Of a stretch of 20,408 nt of DNA, positions 1 through 6,938 are shown piece by piece. The stretch is taken from the NCBI GenBank assembly GCA_037189665.1, contig JBBCIV010000202.1, forward strand, positions 1 through 20,408, read 5' to 3'. The first letter of the stretch is position 1, and each line of letters begins with the position of its first letter. Below the pieces are notes generated by a model that worked only from the letters and a program-made list of their open reading frames with translations, made no database searches and was not told where the DNA came from. A program made the translations under genes and the position numbers. Source of the DNA: BPJO01 sp037189665. GTDB taxonomy: Bacteria > Planctomycetota > Phycisphaerae > Tepidisphaerales > Tepidisphaeraceae.

Positions 1-1
1 G

Positions 2-1090
2 GTCATGGGCGCGGGCGTCATTCGCAAGGGGTCGCTCTCGGAGATGGCGGATCAGATCCAAACGCCGGCGTCCCCCGAAACGGAGGCATCGACGTTCGTC
101 ACGCTGATCGACACCGCCGGCACCACAGCCGGGCCGGTGGATTCAGTGGAATTTGACAACGCCTATTTTGGCGCGACGTACATCACCGCCAACTCGATCT
201 ACCTCTCCATGCAGTCCGCCATGACGACGTCGATTACCAAGCTCGGCATCACCGCCACCGGGATCGTCGAAGAGGGCACGGGCGTCGTCGAAGGCCGCGT
301 GACCGGCCAGTTCGCGTTCGACGAGACGGCGGACGGCGTCCTGCGGGTGACGTCGCAGCTCGGATTCGGGCAAAACGCCACGACCACCTTCTCCACGCTC
401 AAGGACACAGGCGACACCCTTAAGGTCGTTGGCAAGCTCAGCGGATTGGCGCCGGGCGAAGACCTGTACGCCACGCGATACGTCGGCGACCGCGCGTACT
501 TCATCACCTACGGGCCCGATTGGTCGAGGATCCCGCGCTTCATCGATCCGCTTTTCGTCGTCGATGCGTCGAACGCGGCAGCGCCGAAGCTGCTGGGCGA
601 ACTGAAGATCCCGGGCTACTCGCAATACCTGCATCCGATCGACGAAACGCACCTCGTCGGCCTCGGCCAGCGCGACGACGATGCCGACGGGCGGGCGGAC
701 GGCCTGCAACTGTCGCTGTTCGACGTCACCAACCCCGCCAAGCCGACGCGCGTCGATACCTACGACTTCGGCCAGCTCCCCGAAGAAGACATGACCTGGT
801 CGGCGGCGGAGTGGAGCCATCTGGCGTTCACGTACGTGCCTGAGACGGGCCTGCTCGCGGTGCCGTTCAACAGTCTGAAACGCGGCAGCGGCGTGGAGGT
901 GGTGAAGGTGAACAAGAACGCCGGCTTCAGCACCGCATTGCGCCTCGCCAGCCCGACCGAACACTGGCTGGGCCTGCGCGGCGTGTTCGCCGGCGACTAC
1001 GTGTTTGGCGTCGGCGACAACACGATCTCCTCGGCGCACCTCACGAATCCGAACGTGGGCGACACGATTTCGCTGGCGCTCCCGTCGTAA
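2..1090 (+). CDS. Secreted beta-propeller domain protein, C-terminal part (5' truncated)
   Basis: The reading frame is already open at the first codon of the window, so the gene begins upstream; the ATG at 5 is internal. The product resembles the C-terminal part of the Beta_propel family (secreted proteins with a C-terminal beta-propeller). The signature stretches, numbered from the ATG at 5, are LSGLAPGEDLYATRYVGDRA (about 145-164), FIDPLFVVDASN (179-190), LLGELKIPGYSQYLHPI (196-212) and LQLSLFDVTNPAKP (234-247). The family is exported and its biochemical role is largely unknown. An Asp-rich DDDADGRADG loop (224-233) looks like a calcium-binding loop. The frame ends in TAA, 55 bp before a secreted glycoside hydrolase on the same strand, so the two may be co-transcribed. 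Family assignment is fairly secure; the molecular function is not. Confidence 0.8.
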   Translation, partial: VMGAGVIRKGSLSEMADQIQTPASPETEASTFVTLIDTAGTTAGPVDSVEFDNAYFGATYITANSIYLSMQSAMTTSITKLGITATGIVEEGTGVVEGRVTGQFAFDETADGVLRVTSQLGFGQNATTTFSTLKDTGDTLKVVGKLSGLAPGEDLYATRYVGDRAYFITYGPDWSRIPRFIDPLFVVDASNAAAPKLLGELKIPGYSQYLHPIDETHLVGLGQRDDDADGRADGLQLSLFDVTNPAKPTRVDTYDFGQLPEEDMTWSAAEWSHLAFTYVPETGLLAVPFNSLKRGSGVEVVKVNKNAGFSTALRLASPTEHWLGLRGVFAGDYVFGVGDNTISSAHLTNPNVGDTISLALPS

Positions 1091-1145
1091 GGCGGTCAGA
1101 TCCGGGATTTTATCAACACCAGAGGCGGGACGGGCTACTTATTGT

Positions 1146-2708
1146 ATGGCCCGTTCCGCTTTTGCTTTCGTTTTGTTGCTTCTGGTGGCGTTCGCCTCGA
1201 CGGTACGGGCCGCGCCGCGCGTGGGGGACGTGGTGTTGCGCGCGGATTTTGAGGAGGCCGATGCGCTTTCGAAGTGGCGCGTCGACGGTCCGGGACATGC
1301 GCAGATCGTTTCGGCGGGCGGATCGAAATCGATGCTGGTTCAGACCAGAGGGAAGGCGAGCCAACTGGCGCGCCTGGCGTTGCCGGTGGATCGCATTCAG
1401 GGGACGCGCGTCACCGTCTCCGGCCGGGTGAGAGGACAGGACGTCGAGAAGCCGCCGCAGACATATAACGGCGTGAAGCTCATGCTGCACACCACCGGCC
1501 CGTCAGGCGATACCTACGCCGGCGTGTCGGAACTGTACTACAGCTTCGACTGGCGCGACGTCAGCTACACCGCGGTCGTGCCGGCGGACGCGAAGGAGGC
1601 GTGGATCATCGTTGGCGTCGAGGCGACGGGCGGCACGGCGTGGTTCGACGACGTCGGGATCAGCGTGTCGGCGGTCCAGCGAAGGCGCCCTGCGGTACAG
1701 CCAACGCCGTTGCCGACGGAGAAGCTCGACCGCCGAACCGACATCCCGCGACTTCGCGGCGTGATGTACGGCCCGAAGGGCAGGGAAGAAGACCTGCGCG
1801 TGCTGGCAAGCTGGAAGGCGAACCTCGTCCGCTGGCAATTTTATTGGTACGACGGCAGCTTCCCGGAGAAGCGGCGCGACCTGGCGAACTACGACCGATG
1901 GCTCGAAGAAACGATGGCGGAGGTCGATCGGCTGTTGCCGGCGTGCGAAGAACTGGGGATCAAGGTGGTGATCGATCTCCACACCCCGCCGGGCGCGGGC
2001 AAGGCGGGGGAGTGGCTGATGTTCCAGGAAAAGGCGTACCAGGAGAAGTTCATCGAAGCGTGGGACAAGCTCGTCCGACGCTACAAGGATCAGCCGGCGG
2101 TCTGGGGATACGACCTGCTCAACGAGCCGTTCGAAGGCAAGGTGGGCGAGGGGCTGATGGGCTGGCGCGAGCTGGCGGAACACGTGGCAAAACGCGTGCG
2201 CGCGATCGATCCGCAGCGGGCGATCATCGTCGAGCCCGGCCCGCACGGCGGGTGGGACAACCTGCCGTTCTTCGAGCCGATCGACGTGCCGGGCATCATC
2301 TATAGTGTGCACGTTTACGATCCGCTTCGCTTCACCCACCAGGGGATCTTCGACGGCCAGCCGATCGGGGTGAGCTATCCGGGCGAGATCGACGGCAAAC
2401 GGTGGGACAAAGACGCGATCCGCGCGAATCTCGAACTCGTGCGGCAATATCAGCTCGACTACAACGTGCCGATCTACGTCGGCGAGTTCAGCGCTCCCCG
2501 CTGGGCGCCCGGCGACAGCGCCGCGAACTACCTGCGCGATTGCATCGACGTGTTTGAGGAATACGGGTGGGATTGGTCCTACCACGCCTTCCGCGAGTGG
2601 CACGCGTGGAACGTGGAACTCGGCCCGAACCCGGACGACCAGACGCCCGCAGGCGGGCCGACGTCGCGACAGAAGGCGTTGATGGACGGATTCTTACGGA
2701 AGCCTTAA
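1146..2708 (+). CDS. Secreted GH5-type glycoside hydrolase (cellulase family) with N-terminal carbohydrate-binding-like domain
   Basis: The frame extends upstream to 1005, but the ATG at 1146 is chosen because it starts a clear signal peptide (MARSAFAFVLLLLVAFASTV, cleavage likely after RAA, about residue 23). The protein is then 520 aa. Residues about 28-175 form a beta-rich domain of the CenC/galactose-binding kind (FEEADALSKWRVDGPG; GTAWFDDVGISV). Residues about 200-515 are a TIM-barrel of the cellulase (GH5, clan GH-A) type: VRW with the conserved Arg229, IDLHTPPG with His279, DLLNEPFEG with acid/base Glu327, HVYDP with His389 and Tyr391, and YVGEFSAP with nucleophile Glu447. Both catalytic glutamates are present, so an active retaining beta-glycanase is expected. 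The substrate (cellulose, mannan, other) cannot be told from motifs. It follows the beta-propeller gene and ends before a hairpin at 2724-2759. Confidence 0.88.
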   Translation: MARSAFAFVLLLLVAFASTVRAAPRVGDVVLRADFEEADALSKWRVDGPGHAQIVSAGGSKSMLVQTRGKASQLARLALPVDRIQGTRVTVSGRVRGQDVEKPPQTYNGVKLMLHTTGPSGDTYAGVSELYYSFDWRDVSYTAVVPADAKEAWIIVGVEATGGTAWFDDVGISVSAVQRRRPAVQPTPLPTEKLDRRTDIPRLRGVMYGPKGREEDLRVLASWKANLVRWQFYWYDGSFPEKRRDLANYDRWLEETMAEVDRLLPACEELGIKVVIDLHTPPGAGKAGEWLMFQEKAYQEKFIEAWDKLVRRYKDQPAVWGYDLLNEPFEGKVGEGLMGWRELAEHVAKRVRAIDPQRAIIVEPGPHGGWDNLPFFEPIDVPGIIYSVHVYDPLRFTHQGIFDGQPIGVSYPGEIDGKRWDKDAIRANLELVRQYQLDYNVPIYVGEFSAPRWAPGDSAANYLRDCIDVFEEYGWDWSYHAFREWHAWNVELGPNPDDQTPAGGPTSRQKALMDGFLRKP

Positions 2709-2723
2709 CTCTTAACCGAGGCG

Positions 2724-2759
2724 TTTTCATATCAGTTCGACGGGCGACTGGTATGATAA
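2724..2759. repeat. Palindromic hairpin downstream of the GH5 gene, related to the one at 15123-15161
   Basis: The arms TTTTCATATCAG (2724-2735) and CTGGTATGATAA (2748-2759) pair over 12 positions, with one mismatch and one G-U pair, around a 12-nt loop. The hairpin starts 15 nt after the GH5 stop codon. No U-tract follows, so it is not a textbook intrinsic terminator, but its place suggests an mRNA 3'-end structure. A close relative follows the AsmA-like gene. Confidence 0.5.
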
Positions 2760-2825
2760 TTGGCAGGGCTTGCGTCACCGGTGAATTTGTCGGTTTGCGA
2801 TTGCCCCGGATCGCGCTCCGTCGAT

Positions 2826-2854
2826 TTGAACAGACGGGCGATTTAACCTAGTAT
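2826..2854 (+). promoter_or_regulatory. Sigma70-like promoter for the pdh operon
   Basis: TTGAAC (2826-2831) and TAGTAT (2849-2854) are separated by 17 bp. Each box matches the sigma70 consensus at four of six positions. Transcription would begin near 2861, giving a leader of about 77 nt before pdhA. The spacing is optimal and nothing else upstream looks better. Confidence 0.45.
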
Positions 2855-2867
2855 CTCTCTGCTCGCT

Positions 2868-2909
2868 CGGGGCAACCGTTACCCCGTGGATTGAGCAAGA
2901 CGGTTAACC
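2868..2909 (+). promoter_or_regulatory. Possible alternative-hairpin leader of the pdh operon
   Basis: In the predicted leader, CGGGG (2868-2872) can pair with CCCCG (2882-2886). The overlapping AACCGT (2875-2880) can instead pair with ACGGTT (2900-2905). GGTTAACC (2902-2909) is also self-complementary. The two pairings exclude each other in part, which could allow a switch or may be chance. Confidence 0.2.
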
Positions 2910-2937
2910 AACCGATACACGAGTGGAGCACACACCA

Positions 2938-3975
2938 ATGGCAGTTGCTGACGTAGCGGTCGCGCCGGCGAAGGCGGGATCGTCCTCCGACGGACAGGTC
3001 GAGCGCCAACGACTTCGGATGATGCTTTTAATCCGAAGGTTTGAAGAACGAACCTACCAGGAATACACCAAGCCGGGCCAGAAGATCGGCGGTTTCTGCC
3101 ACCTGTATAGCGGGCAGGAGGCGATCTCCGTGGGGCTGGCGGCGCTGTTCGACAAGAACCGCGACTACCTGATCAACGGCTACCGCTGTCACGGCCATAG
3201 CCTCGCGCTGGGCATGGACCCCCGCGCGGCGATGGCGGAACTGTTCGGCAAGGCGACGGGCTGCTCCAAGGGCAAGGGCGGCTCGATGCACTTCTTCGAC
3301 ACCTCCGTCGGCAACATGGGCGGACACGGCATCGTCGGCGGGCAGCTGCCGCTCGGAACCGGCTTCGCCTTTGCCCAGAAGTACAAGAAAACCGGCGGGT
3401 TCACCGTATGCCTCTTCGGCGACGGCGCGATCAACCAGGGCACGCATAACGAATCGCTCAACCTCGCGTCGCTCTGGAAGCTCCCGATCATCTTCATGAT
3501 TGAAAACAACGGCGTGGCGATGGGCACTGAAGTCCATCGCCATTCTGCTGAAACGGACCTGTCGAAGCGCGGCCTCGGCTACAACATGCCGATCATGAAC
3601 GTCGACGGAAACGACCTCGACGTCTTCATCGCCGACGTCGGCAAGGCGGTCGAACGCTGCCGCAAAGGCGAGGGCCCGACCTACATCTCCGCGAACACGT
3701 TCCGCTTCCGCGGGCACTCGATGTCCGACTCGATGGCCACCTATCGCACCAAGGAGCAGCAGGAACAGGCCCGCCTTCGCGATCCCATCCAGCTTTACGC
3801 CGATCGCCTGATGAAGAAGGGCATCGTTCAGAAGGAACAGTACGAGGCGATGGAAGAAGAGGTGAGCGAAATCATCGCCCAGGCCGCCGCCCAGGCCGAC
3901 CAGGACCCGCACCCGCCGCTCGAAGACCGGTTTAACGACATCCTGGCGGAGACGTATCCGTATCAGCCGGAGTGA
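2938..3975 (+). CDS. pdhA: Pyruvate dehydrogenase E1 component, alpha subunit
   Basis: This is the alpha subunit of the thiamine-diphosphate-dependent E1, which decarboxylates pyruvate and passes the acetyl group to the lipoyl arm of E2. It is 345 aa, close to the family's usual length. The TPP/Mg motif runs from GDGAINQG (161-168) to IENN (188-191). RFEERTYQEY, the GG-FCHLYSGQEA region (51-62) and FRFRGHSMSD (about 255-264) are family signatures. The ATG at 2938 is preferred over an in-frame GTG at 2923 because GTGGAG (2923-2928) makes a good ribosome binding site for the ATG and the family shows no extra N-terminus. It heads the operon behind the promoter at 2826-2854. Pyruvate is favoured over acetoin or branched-chain substrates because the partner E1 beta has PDH-type signatures. 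Confidence 0.95.
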   Translation: MAVADVAVAPAKAGSSSDGQVERQRLRMMLLIRRFEERTYQEYTKPGQKIGGFCHLYSGQEAISVGLAALFDKNRDYLINGYRCHGHSLALGMDPRAAMAELFGKATGCSKGKGGSMHFFDTSVGNMGGHGIVGGQLPLGTGFAFAQKYKKTGGFTVCLFGDGAINQGTHNESLNLASLWKLPIIFMIENNGVAMGTEVHRHSAETDLSKRGLGYNMPIMNVDGNDLDVFIADVGKAVERCRKGEGPTYISANTFRFRGHSMSDSMATYRTKEQQEQARLRDPIQLYADRLMKKGIVQKEQYEAMEEEVSEIIAQAAAQADQDPHPPLEDRFNDILAETYPYQPE

Positions 3976-3979
3976 GCGA

Positions 3980-4204
3980 ATGACCGCTGACGAATACTAT
4001 CAGGAATTTCGACGACGAAAGCACCAGCGTCCTTTCGAGCCTTTTGAAGTTGAAATTGTGGGCGGCCGTCGTTTTGTGGCACCGCACGTCCTGAGTTTCG
4101 CGGCAACACCTAGGATGGTGGTCTTGCAGGATGCCGACGCGCGAAACCATTTTGTGAAGTATCCGGAAATCCTCGCCATTCACTCACTCGTGAAGACGGA
4201 GTAG
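3980..4204 (+). CDS. Small hypothetical protein (74 aa), 'PFxPF' type
   Basis: The function is not recognised. The product has the pattern QRPFEPFEVEIVGGRRFVAP: a short helix, then a Pro-Phe motif and a string of beta strands, ending in an ILAIHSL strand. Small proteins of this shape (R-P-F-x-P-F, then a beta-rich 'GR...V..P' segment) are, from memory, common and uncharacterised in planctomycetes. It begins 4 nt after the pdhA stop and ends 4 nt before the next small gene, so it is probably translated from the pdh mRNA. Its codons are visibly less GC-biased than those of pdhA and pdhB, which suggests a later arrival. No signal peptide or membrane segment is visible. Confidence 0.65.
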   Translation: MTADEYYQEFRRRKHQRPFEPFEVEIVGGRRFVAPHVLSFAATPRMVVLQDADARNHFVKYPEILAIHSLVKTE

Positions 4205-4208
4205 GCGC

Positions 4209-4439
4209 ATGCAGGATGGAGAGTTGGATTTCTACGACGAGTTGCACTGGATGATCGGGGCGATGGACGCCGGTCGAATTTTGTTCTCGCTTACCAACGG
4301 CGAGAAAGTTTTGGTGGATGATGTCTTGTCGATCTCGCTGAACCGGAAACTGGTCGGCGTGTATGAATCGGACGGCAACGTGATCCTGCTACCCTTTTCA
4401 AGCATCTGTTCCGCGCAGATTCTGCCTTTTATCGAGTAG
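4209..4439 (+). CDS. Small hypothetical protein (76 aa), likely beta-barrel
   Basis: The function is not recognised. GGAG at 4198-4201, inside the end of the preceding gene, gives a ribosome binding site 7 nt from the ATG. The product alternates hydrophobic and polar residues in short strands (RILFSLTNGEKVLVDDVLSI; KLVGVYESDGNVILLPFSSI), like a small SH3-like barrel. The 'F-x-L-x-N-G-x-x-V' turn echoes the neighbouring 74-aa protein, so the pair may be distant relatives or partners. It lies between pdhA and pdhB with a 6-nt gap to pdhB. The base composition is again lower in GC than the enzyme genes. An enzyme or DNA-binding role is not supported by any motif. Confidence 0.6.
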   Translation: MQDGELDFYDELHWMIGAMDAGRILFSLTNGEKVLVDDVLSISLNRKLVGVYESDGNVILLPFSSICSAQILPFIE

Positions 4440-4445
4440 AACAAT

Positions 4446-5429
4446 ATGCCAGTCATTGAATTCCGTGAAGCCCTTCGCGCCGCCATGACCGAGGAGATGG
4501 AACGCGATGAAAACGTGTTCCTGATGGGCGAGGAAGTCGGCCAGTACCAGGGCGCTTACAAGGTGTCCAAGGGCATGCTCGAGAAGTTCGGGCCCGGCCG
4601 GGTGCTGGATACGCCGATCAGCGAGTCGGGGTTCTCCGGGCTGGGCATCGGCGCCGCGTGCGTCGGCCTGCGGCCGATCGTCGAATTCATGAGCTGGTCG
4701 TTCACGCTCGTCTGCCTCGACCAACTCGTCAACAACGCCGCCAACGTCCGCTATATGTCCGGCGGGCAGGCGAAGGTGCCGATCGTCTTCCGCGGCGGCA
4801 ACGGCATCGCCCACCAGTTGGGCGCGACGCACTCGCATCGCGTCGAGACGATCTACGCCCGCATCCCCGGCCTGATCGTCGTCAGCCCGTCGACCCCGTA
4901 CGAAGCCAAGGGCCTGCTGAAGAGCGCCATCCGCTGTGATGACCCGGTCATCTTCCTCGAATCCGAAAAGATGCTCGGCGAGAAGGGCGAGGTGCCCGAT
5001 GAGGAATACACGCTGCCCATCGGCGTGGCGAAGGTGGAGCGCGAGGGCAAGGACGTCACCGTCCTCAGCTACGGCCGCCCCCTCTCCCGCTGCGTGCGGC
5101 CGGCGATCGAAGAGCTGGTGTCGCACGGGTTTGACCCGGAGGTGATCGACCTTCGCTCGCTCCGCCCGCTCGACGTCGGCACGATCGCCAAGTCCATCGC
5201 CAAGACGCACCGCTGCGTCGTCGTCGACGAAGACTACGGCTACTGCGGCATCGGCGACGCGATCATCGGCAAGCTGCACAAGCGCTGCTTCGACGACCTC
5301 GACGCCCCGATCGAGCGCCTGGCCTCCGACGAGATCCCCGTCCCCTTCAACCACTACCAGGAAGAGGCGATGATCCCGTCTGTCGATCGTGTGATCGAAG
5401 GTGTGAAGGAAGTCATGTATCGTAAGTAA
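4446..5429 (+). CDS. pdhB: Pyruvate dehydrogenase E1 component, beta subunit
   Basis: The 327-aa product is a full-length E1 beta. Together with PdhA it forms the alpha2-beta2 E1. The segment VGQYQGAYKVSKGML (31-45) and FGPGRVLDTPISESGFSG, with the conserved active-site Glu60, are hallmarks of the PDH rather than the acetoin type. The C-terminal transketolase-like domain shows VIDLRSLRPLD and the RLASDEIPVPF segment. There is no N-terminal lipoyl domain, unlike the E1 beta of many alphaproteobacteria; in this operon the extra lipoyl domain sits on E3 instead. The start ATG lies 6 nt after the small ORF, and a weak purine-poor leader suggests translational coupling. A GGGCTT-rich palindrome follows its stop. 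Confidence 0.95.
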   Translation: MPVIEFREALRAAMTEEMERDENVFLMGEEVGQYQGAYKVSKGMLEKFGPGRVLDTPISESGFSGLGIGAACVGLRPIVEFMSWSFTLVCLDQLVNNAANVRYMSGGQAKVPIVFRGGNGIAHQLGATHSHRVETIYARIPGLIVVSPSTPYEAKGLLKSAIRCDDPVIFLESEKMLGEKGEVPDEEYTLPIGVAKVEREGKDVTVLSYGRPLSRCVRPAIEELVSHGFDPEVIDLRSLRPLDVGTIAKSIAKTHRCVVVDEDYGYCGIGDAIIGKLHKRCFDDLDAPIERLASDEIPVPFNHYQEEAMIPSVDRVIEGVKEVMYRK

Positions 5430-5436
5430 GACGAGA

Positions 5437-5524
5437 GGGCTTAGGGCTTGGGGCTTAGGGCTTGGTGAAACGCCAAGGCTTGGCCGCCTTTCCGCTAAGC
5501 CCCAGGCCCCAAGCCCCAAGCCCC
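5437..5524. repeat. GGGCTT-rich palindromic element, copy 1 (before pdhC)
   Basis: The left arm (5437-5465) is built from GGGCTTAG and GGGCTTGG units. The right arm (5494-5524) is their imperfect reverse complement, built from CCCCAAG units. An inner near-palindrome CCAAGGCTTGG lies between. The element fills nearly all of the 99-nt gap between pdhB and pdhC and ends 4 nt before the pdhC ATG, so no purine-rich ribosome binding site remains. A second copy of the same kind lies at 6852-6938. Confidence 0.75.
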
Positions 5525-5528
5525 AACT

Positions 5529-6845
5529 ATGCCCGCAGAAATCACCATGCCCCAGCTTTCGGACACGATGACCGAAGGCACGCTCGTCAAGTGGCTGAAG
5601 AAGGAAGGCGACGCGGTCAAGGCCGGCGAGATCGTCGCCGAGGTCGAGACCGACAAGGCCACGATGGAGATGGAAAGCTTCGAATCCGGCACCATCGCAT
5701 CGATCGTCGTGAAGGAAGGGGGCAAGGCCGCGGTCGGCGCTGCGATCGCGATCGTCGCCAAGGCCGGCGAGAACGTCGCCGAACTGAAGAAGGCCGTTCC
5801 CGCCGCCGCGGCGAACGCAAAGCTTTCGACCACCTCGACCGAAACCGCCGAGGACGGCGAAGCCGAGGGCCCGACGCAGGACGCGCATAAGGACGCCGCC
5901 CACGCCAGCCCTGCGGTCTCCGCGTCGCTGGAAGCGCCGTCGCACGATGGCGACAACGGCGCCCGCGTGAAGGCCTCACCGCTGGCGCGCCGGATCGCGA
6001 AGGACATCGGCGTTGACTTGTCGGGCGTCAAGGGCTCAGGCCCGAACGGCCGCATCGTTCAGGCCGACGTGCTCGCCGCCAAAGATCAAAAGCCCGCCGC
6101 CGCCGGCAAGCCGGCGCCCGCGGCGCTTCCGGCCCGCATCGCCACCGGCGCGACCGAGAAGATCACGCTCAACAAGATGCGGCAGACGATCGCCAACCGT
6201 TTGCAGCAGAGCAAGCAGAACATCCCGCACTTCTACGAGACGGTCGAGATCGACATGACCGCCGCCGTCGAACTGCGGAAGAAGCTGCTGGAGATGTACG
6301 AGAAAAAGGAAGGCGTCCGCATCTCGATCGGCGACGTCGTCGCCAAGGCGGTCGCGTCGTCGCTGAAGGCCGTGCCGCAGCTCAACGCGACCTTCGATGA
6401 GAAAACCAACACGGTCACCCGTTACGGCGACGTCAACCTCGGCATGGCCGTCGCGCTGCCTGACGGGCTGATCGTGCCGGTGCTCCGCAGCATCGACCAG
6501 ATGGGCTTCAAGGAGATCCGCGTGAAGAGCGCCGACCTCGTCGACCGCGCCCGCGCCCAGAAGCTGAAGCGCGACGAGATGAGCGGCGCGACGTTCACCG
6601 TCAGCAATCTTGGCCTGATGGGCATCCGCGAGTTCAGCGCGATCGTGAACCCGCCGGAGGTCGGCATCCTGGCGATCGGCGCGAGCGTCGATCGCGCGGT
6701 GGTGCGAGACGGGCAGATCGTCGTGCGTAATATGATGACCGTGACGCTCAGTTGTGATCATCGCGTCGTCGACGGCGCGGTGGCCGCCAACTTCCTGGTG
6801 ACGCTGAAGAACTACCTGGAAGTGCCGGCGCTGATGCTGATTTAA
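5529..6845 (+). CDS. pdhC: Dihydrolipoamide acetyltransferase (PDH E2)
   Basis: E2 forms the core of the pyruvate dehydrogenase complex and transfers acetyl from its lipoyl arm to CoA. The 438-aa order is standard. Residues 1-82 are a lipoyl domain with the modified lysine in ETDKATMEME (Lys43). An Ala/Glu-rich flexible linker covers about 83-146. The peripheral subunit-binding domain spans about 147-183 (SPLARRIAKDIGVDL...GPNGRI). The catalytic domain spans about 207-438, with DHRVVDG carrying His411 and Asp415. The first ATG is chosen because the lipoyl domain starts there; a second ATG at residue 7 is possible. There is no Shine-Dalgarno sequence: the palindromic element reaches almost to the ATG. 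The lipoyl domain is nearly identical to that of the downstream E3. Confidence 0.95.
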   Translation: MPAEITMPQLSDTMTEGTLVKWLKKEGDAVKAGEIVAEVETDKATMEMESFESGTIASIVVKEGGKAAVGAAIAIVAKAGENVAELKKAVPAAAANAKLSTTSTETAEDGEAEGPTQDAHKDAAHASPAVSASLEAPSHDGDNGARVKASPLARRIAKDIGVDLSGVKGSGPNGRIVQADVLAAKDQKPAAAGKPAPAALPARIATGATEKITLNKMRQTIANRLQQSKQNIPHFYETVEIDMTAAVELRKKLLEMYEKKEGVRISIGDVVAKAVASSLKAVPQLNATFDEKTNTVTRYGDVNLGMAVALPDGLIVPVLRSIDQMGFKEIRVKSADLVDRARAQKLKRDEMSGATFTVSNLGLMGIREFSAIVNPPEVGILAIGASVDRAVVRDGQIVVRNMMTVTLSCDHRVVDGAVAANFLVTLKNYLEVPALMLI

Positions 6846-6851
6846 GACAAC

Positions 6852-6938
6852 GGGCTTGGAACCTGGGGCTCAGGGCCTGGTGAAGACCGGCCCTGGCTTC
6901 CGGTCTGGCCAAGCCCCAAACCCCAAGGCCCAAGCCCC
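6852..6938. repeat. GGGCTT-rich palindromic element, copy 2 (before the E3 gene)
   Basis: The left arm (6852-6880) and right arm (6909-6938) are imperfect inverse copies made of GGGCTTGG-like and CCCCAAG-like units. Inside, AGACCGG (6884-6890) pairs perfectly with CCGGTCT (6900-6906), so the whole can fold as a long hairpin. It shares GGGCYTGGTGAA and the overall layout with copy 1 at 5437-5524. It ends exactly at the E3 ATG (6939), leaving no ribosome binding site. Confidence 0.75.

Noticed and set aside
1005..1145. Upstream extension of the GH5 frame
   Set aside because: It overlaps the previous gene, is Arg/Ser/Thr-rich out-of-frame translation, and would precede the signal peptide that begins at 1146.
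2752..2757. TATGAT as a -10 box upstream of pdhA
   Set aside because: No -35-like sequence at suitable spacing, and the bases form one arm of the hairpin at 2724-2759. The pair at 2826-2854 is better placed.
2923..2937. GTG at 2923 as the pdhA start
   Set aside because: GTGGAG there serves as a ribosome binding site for ATG 2938, and the five extra residues match nothing in the family.
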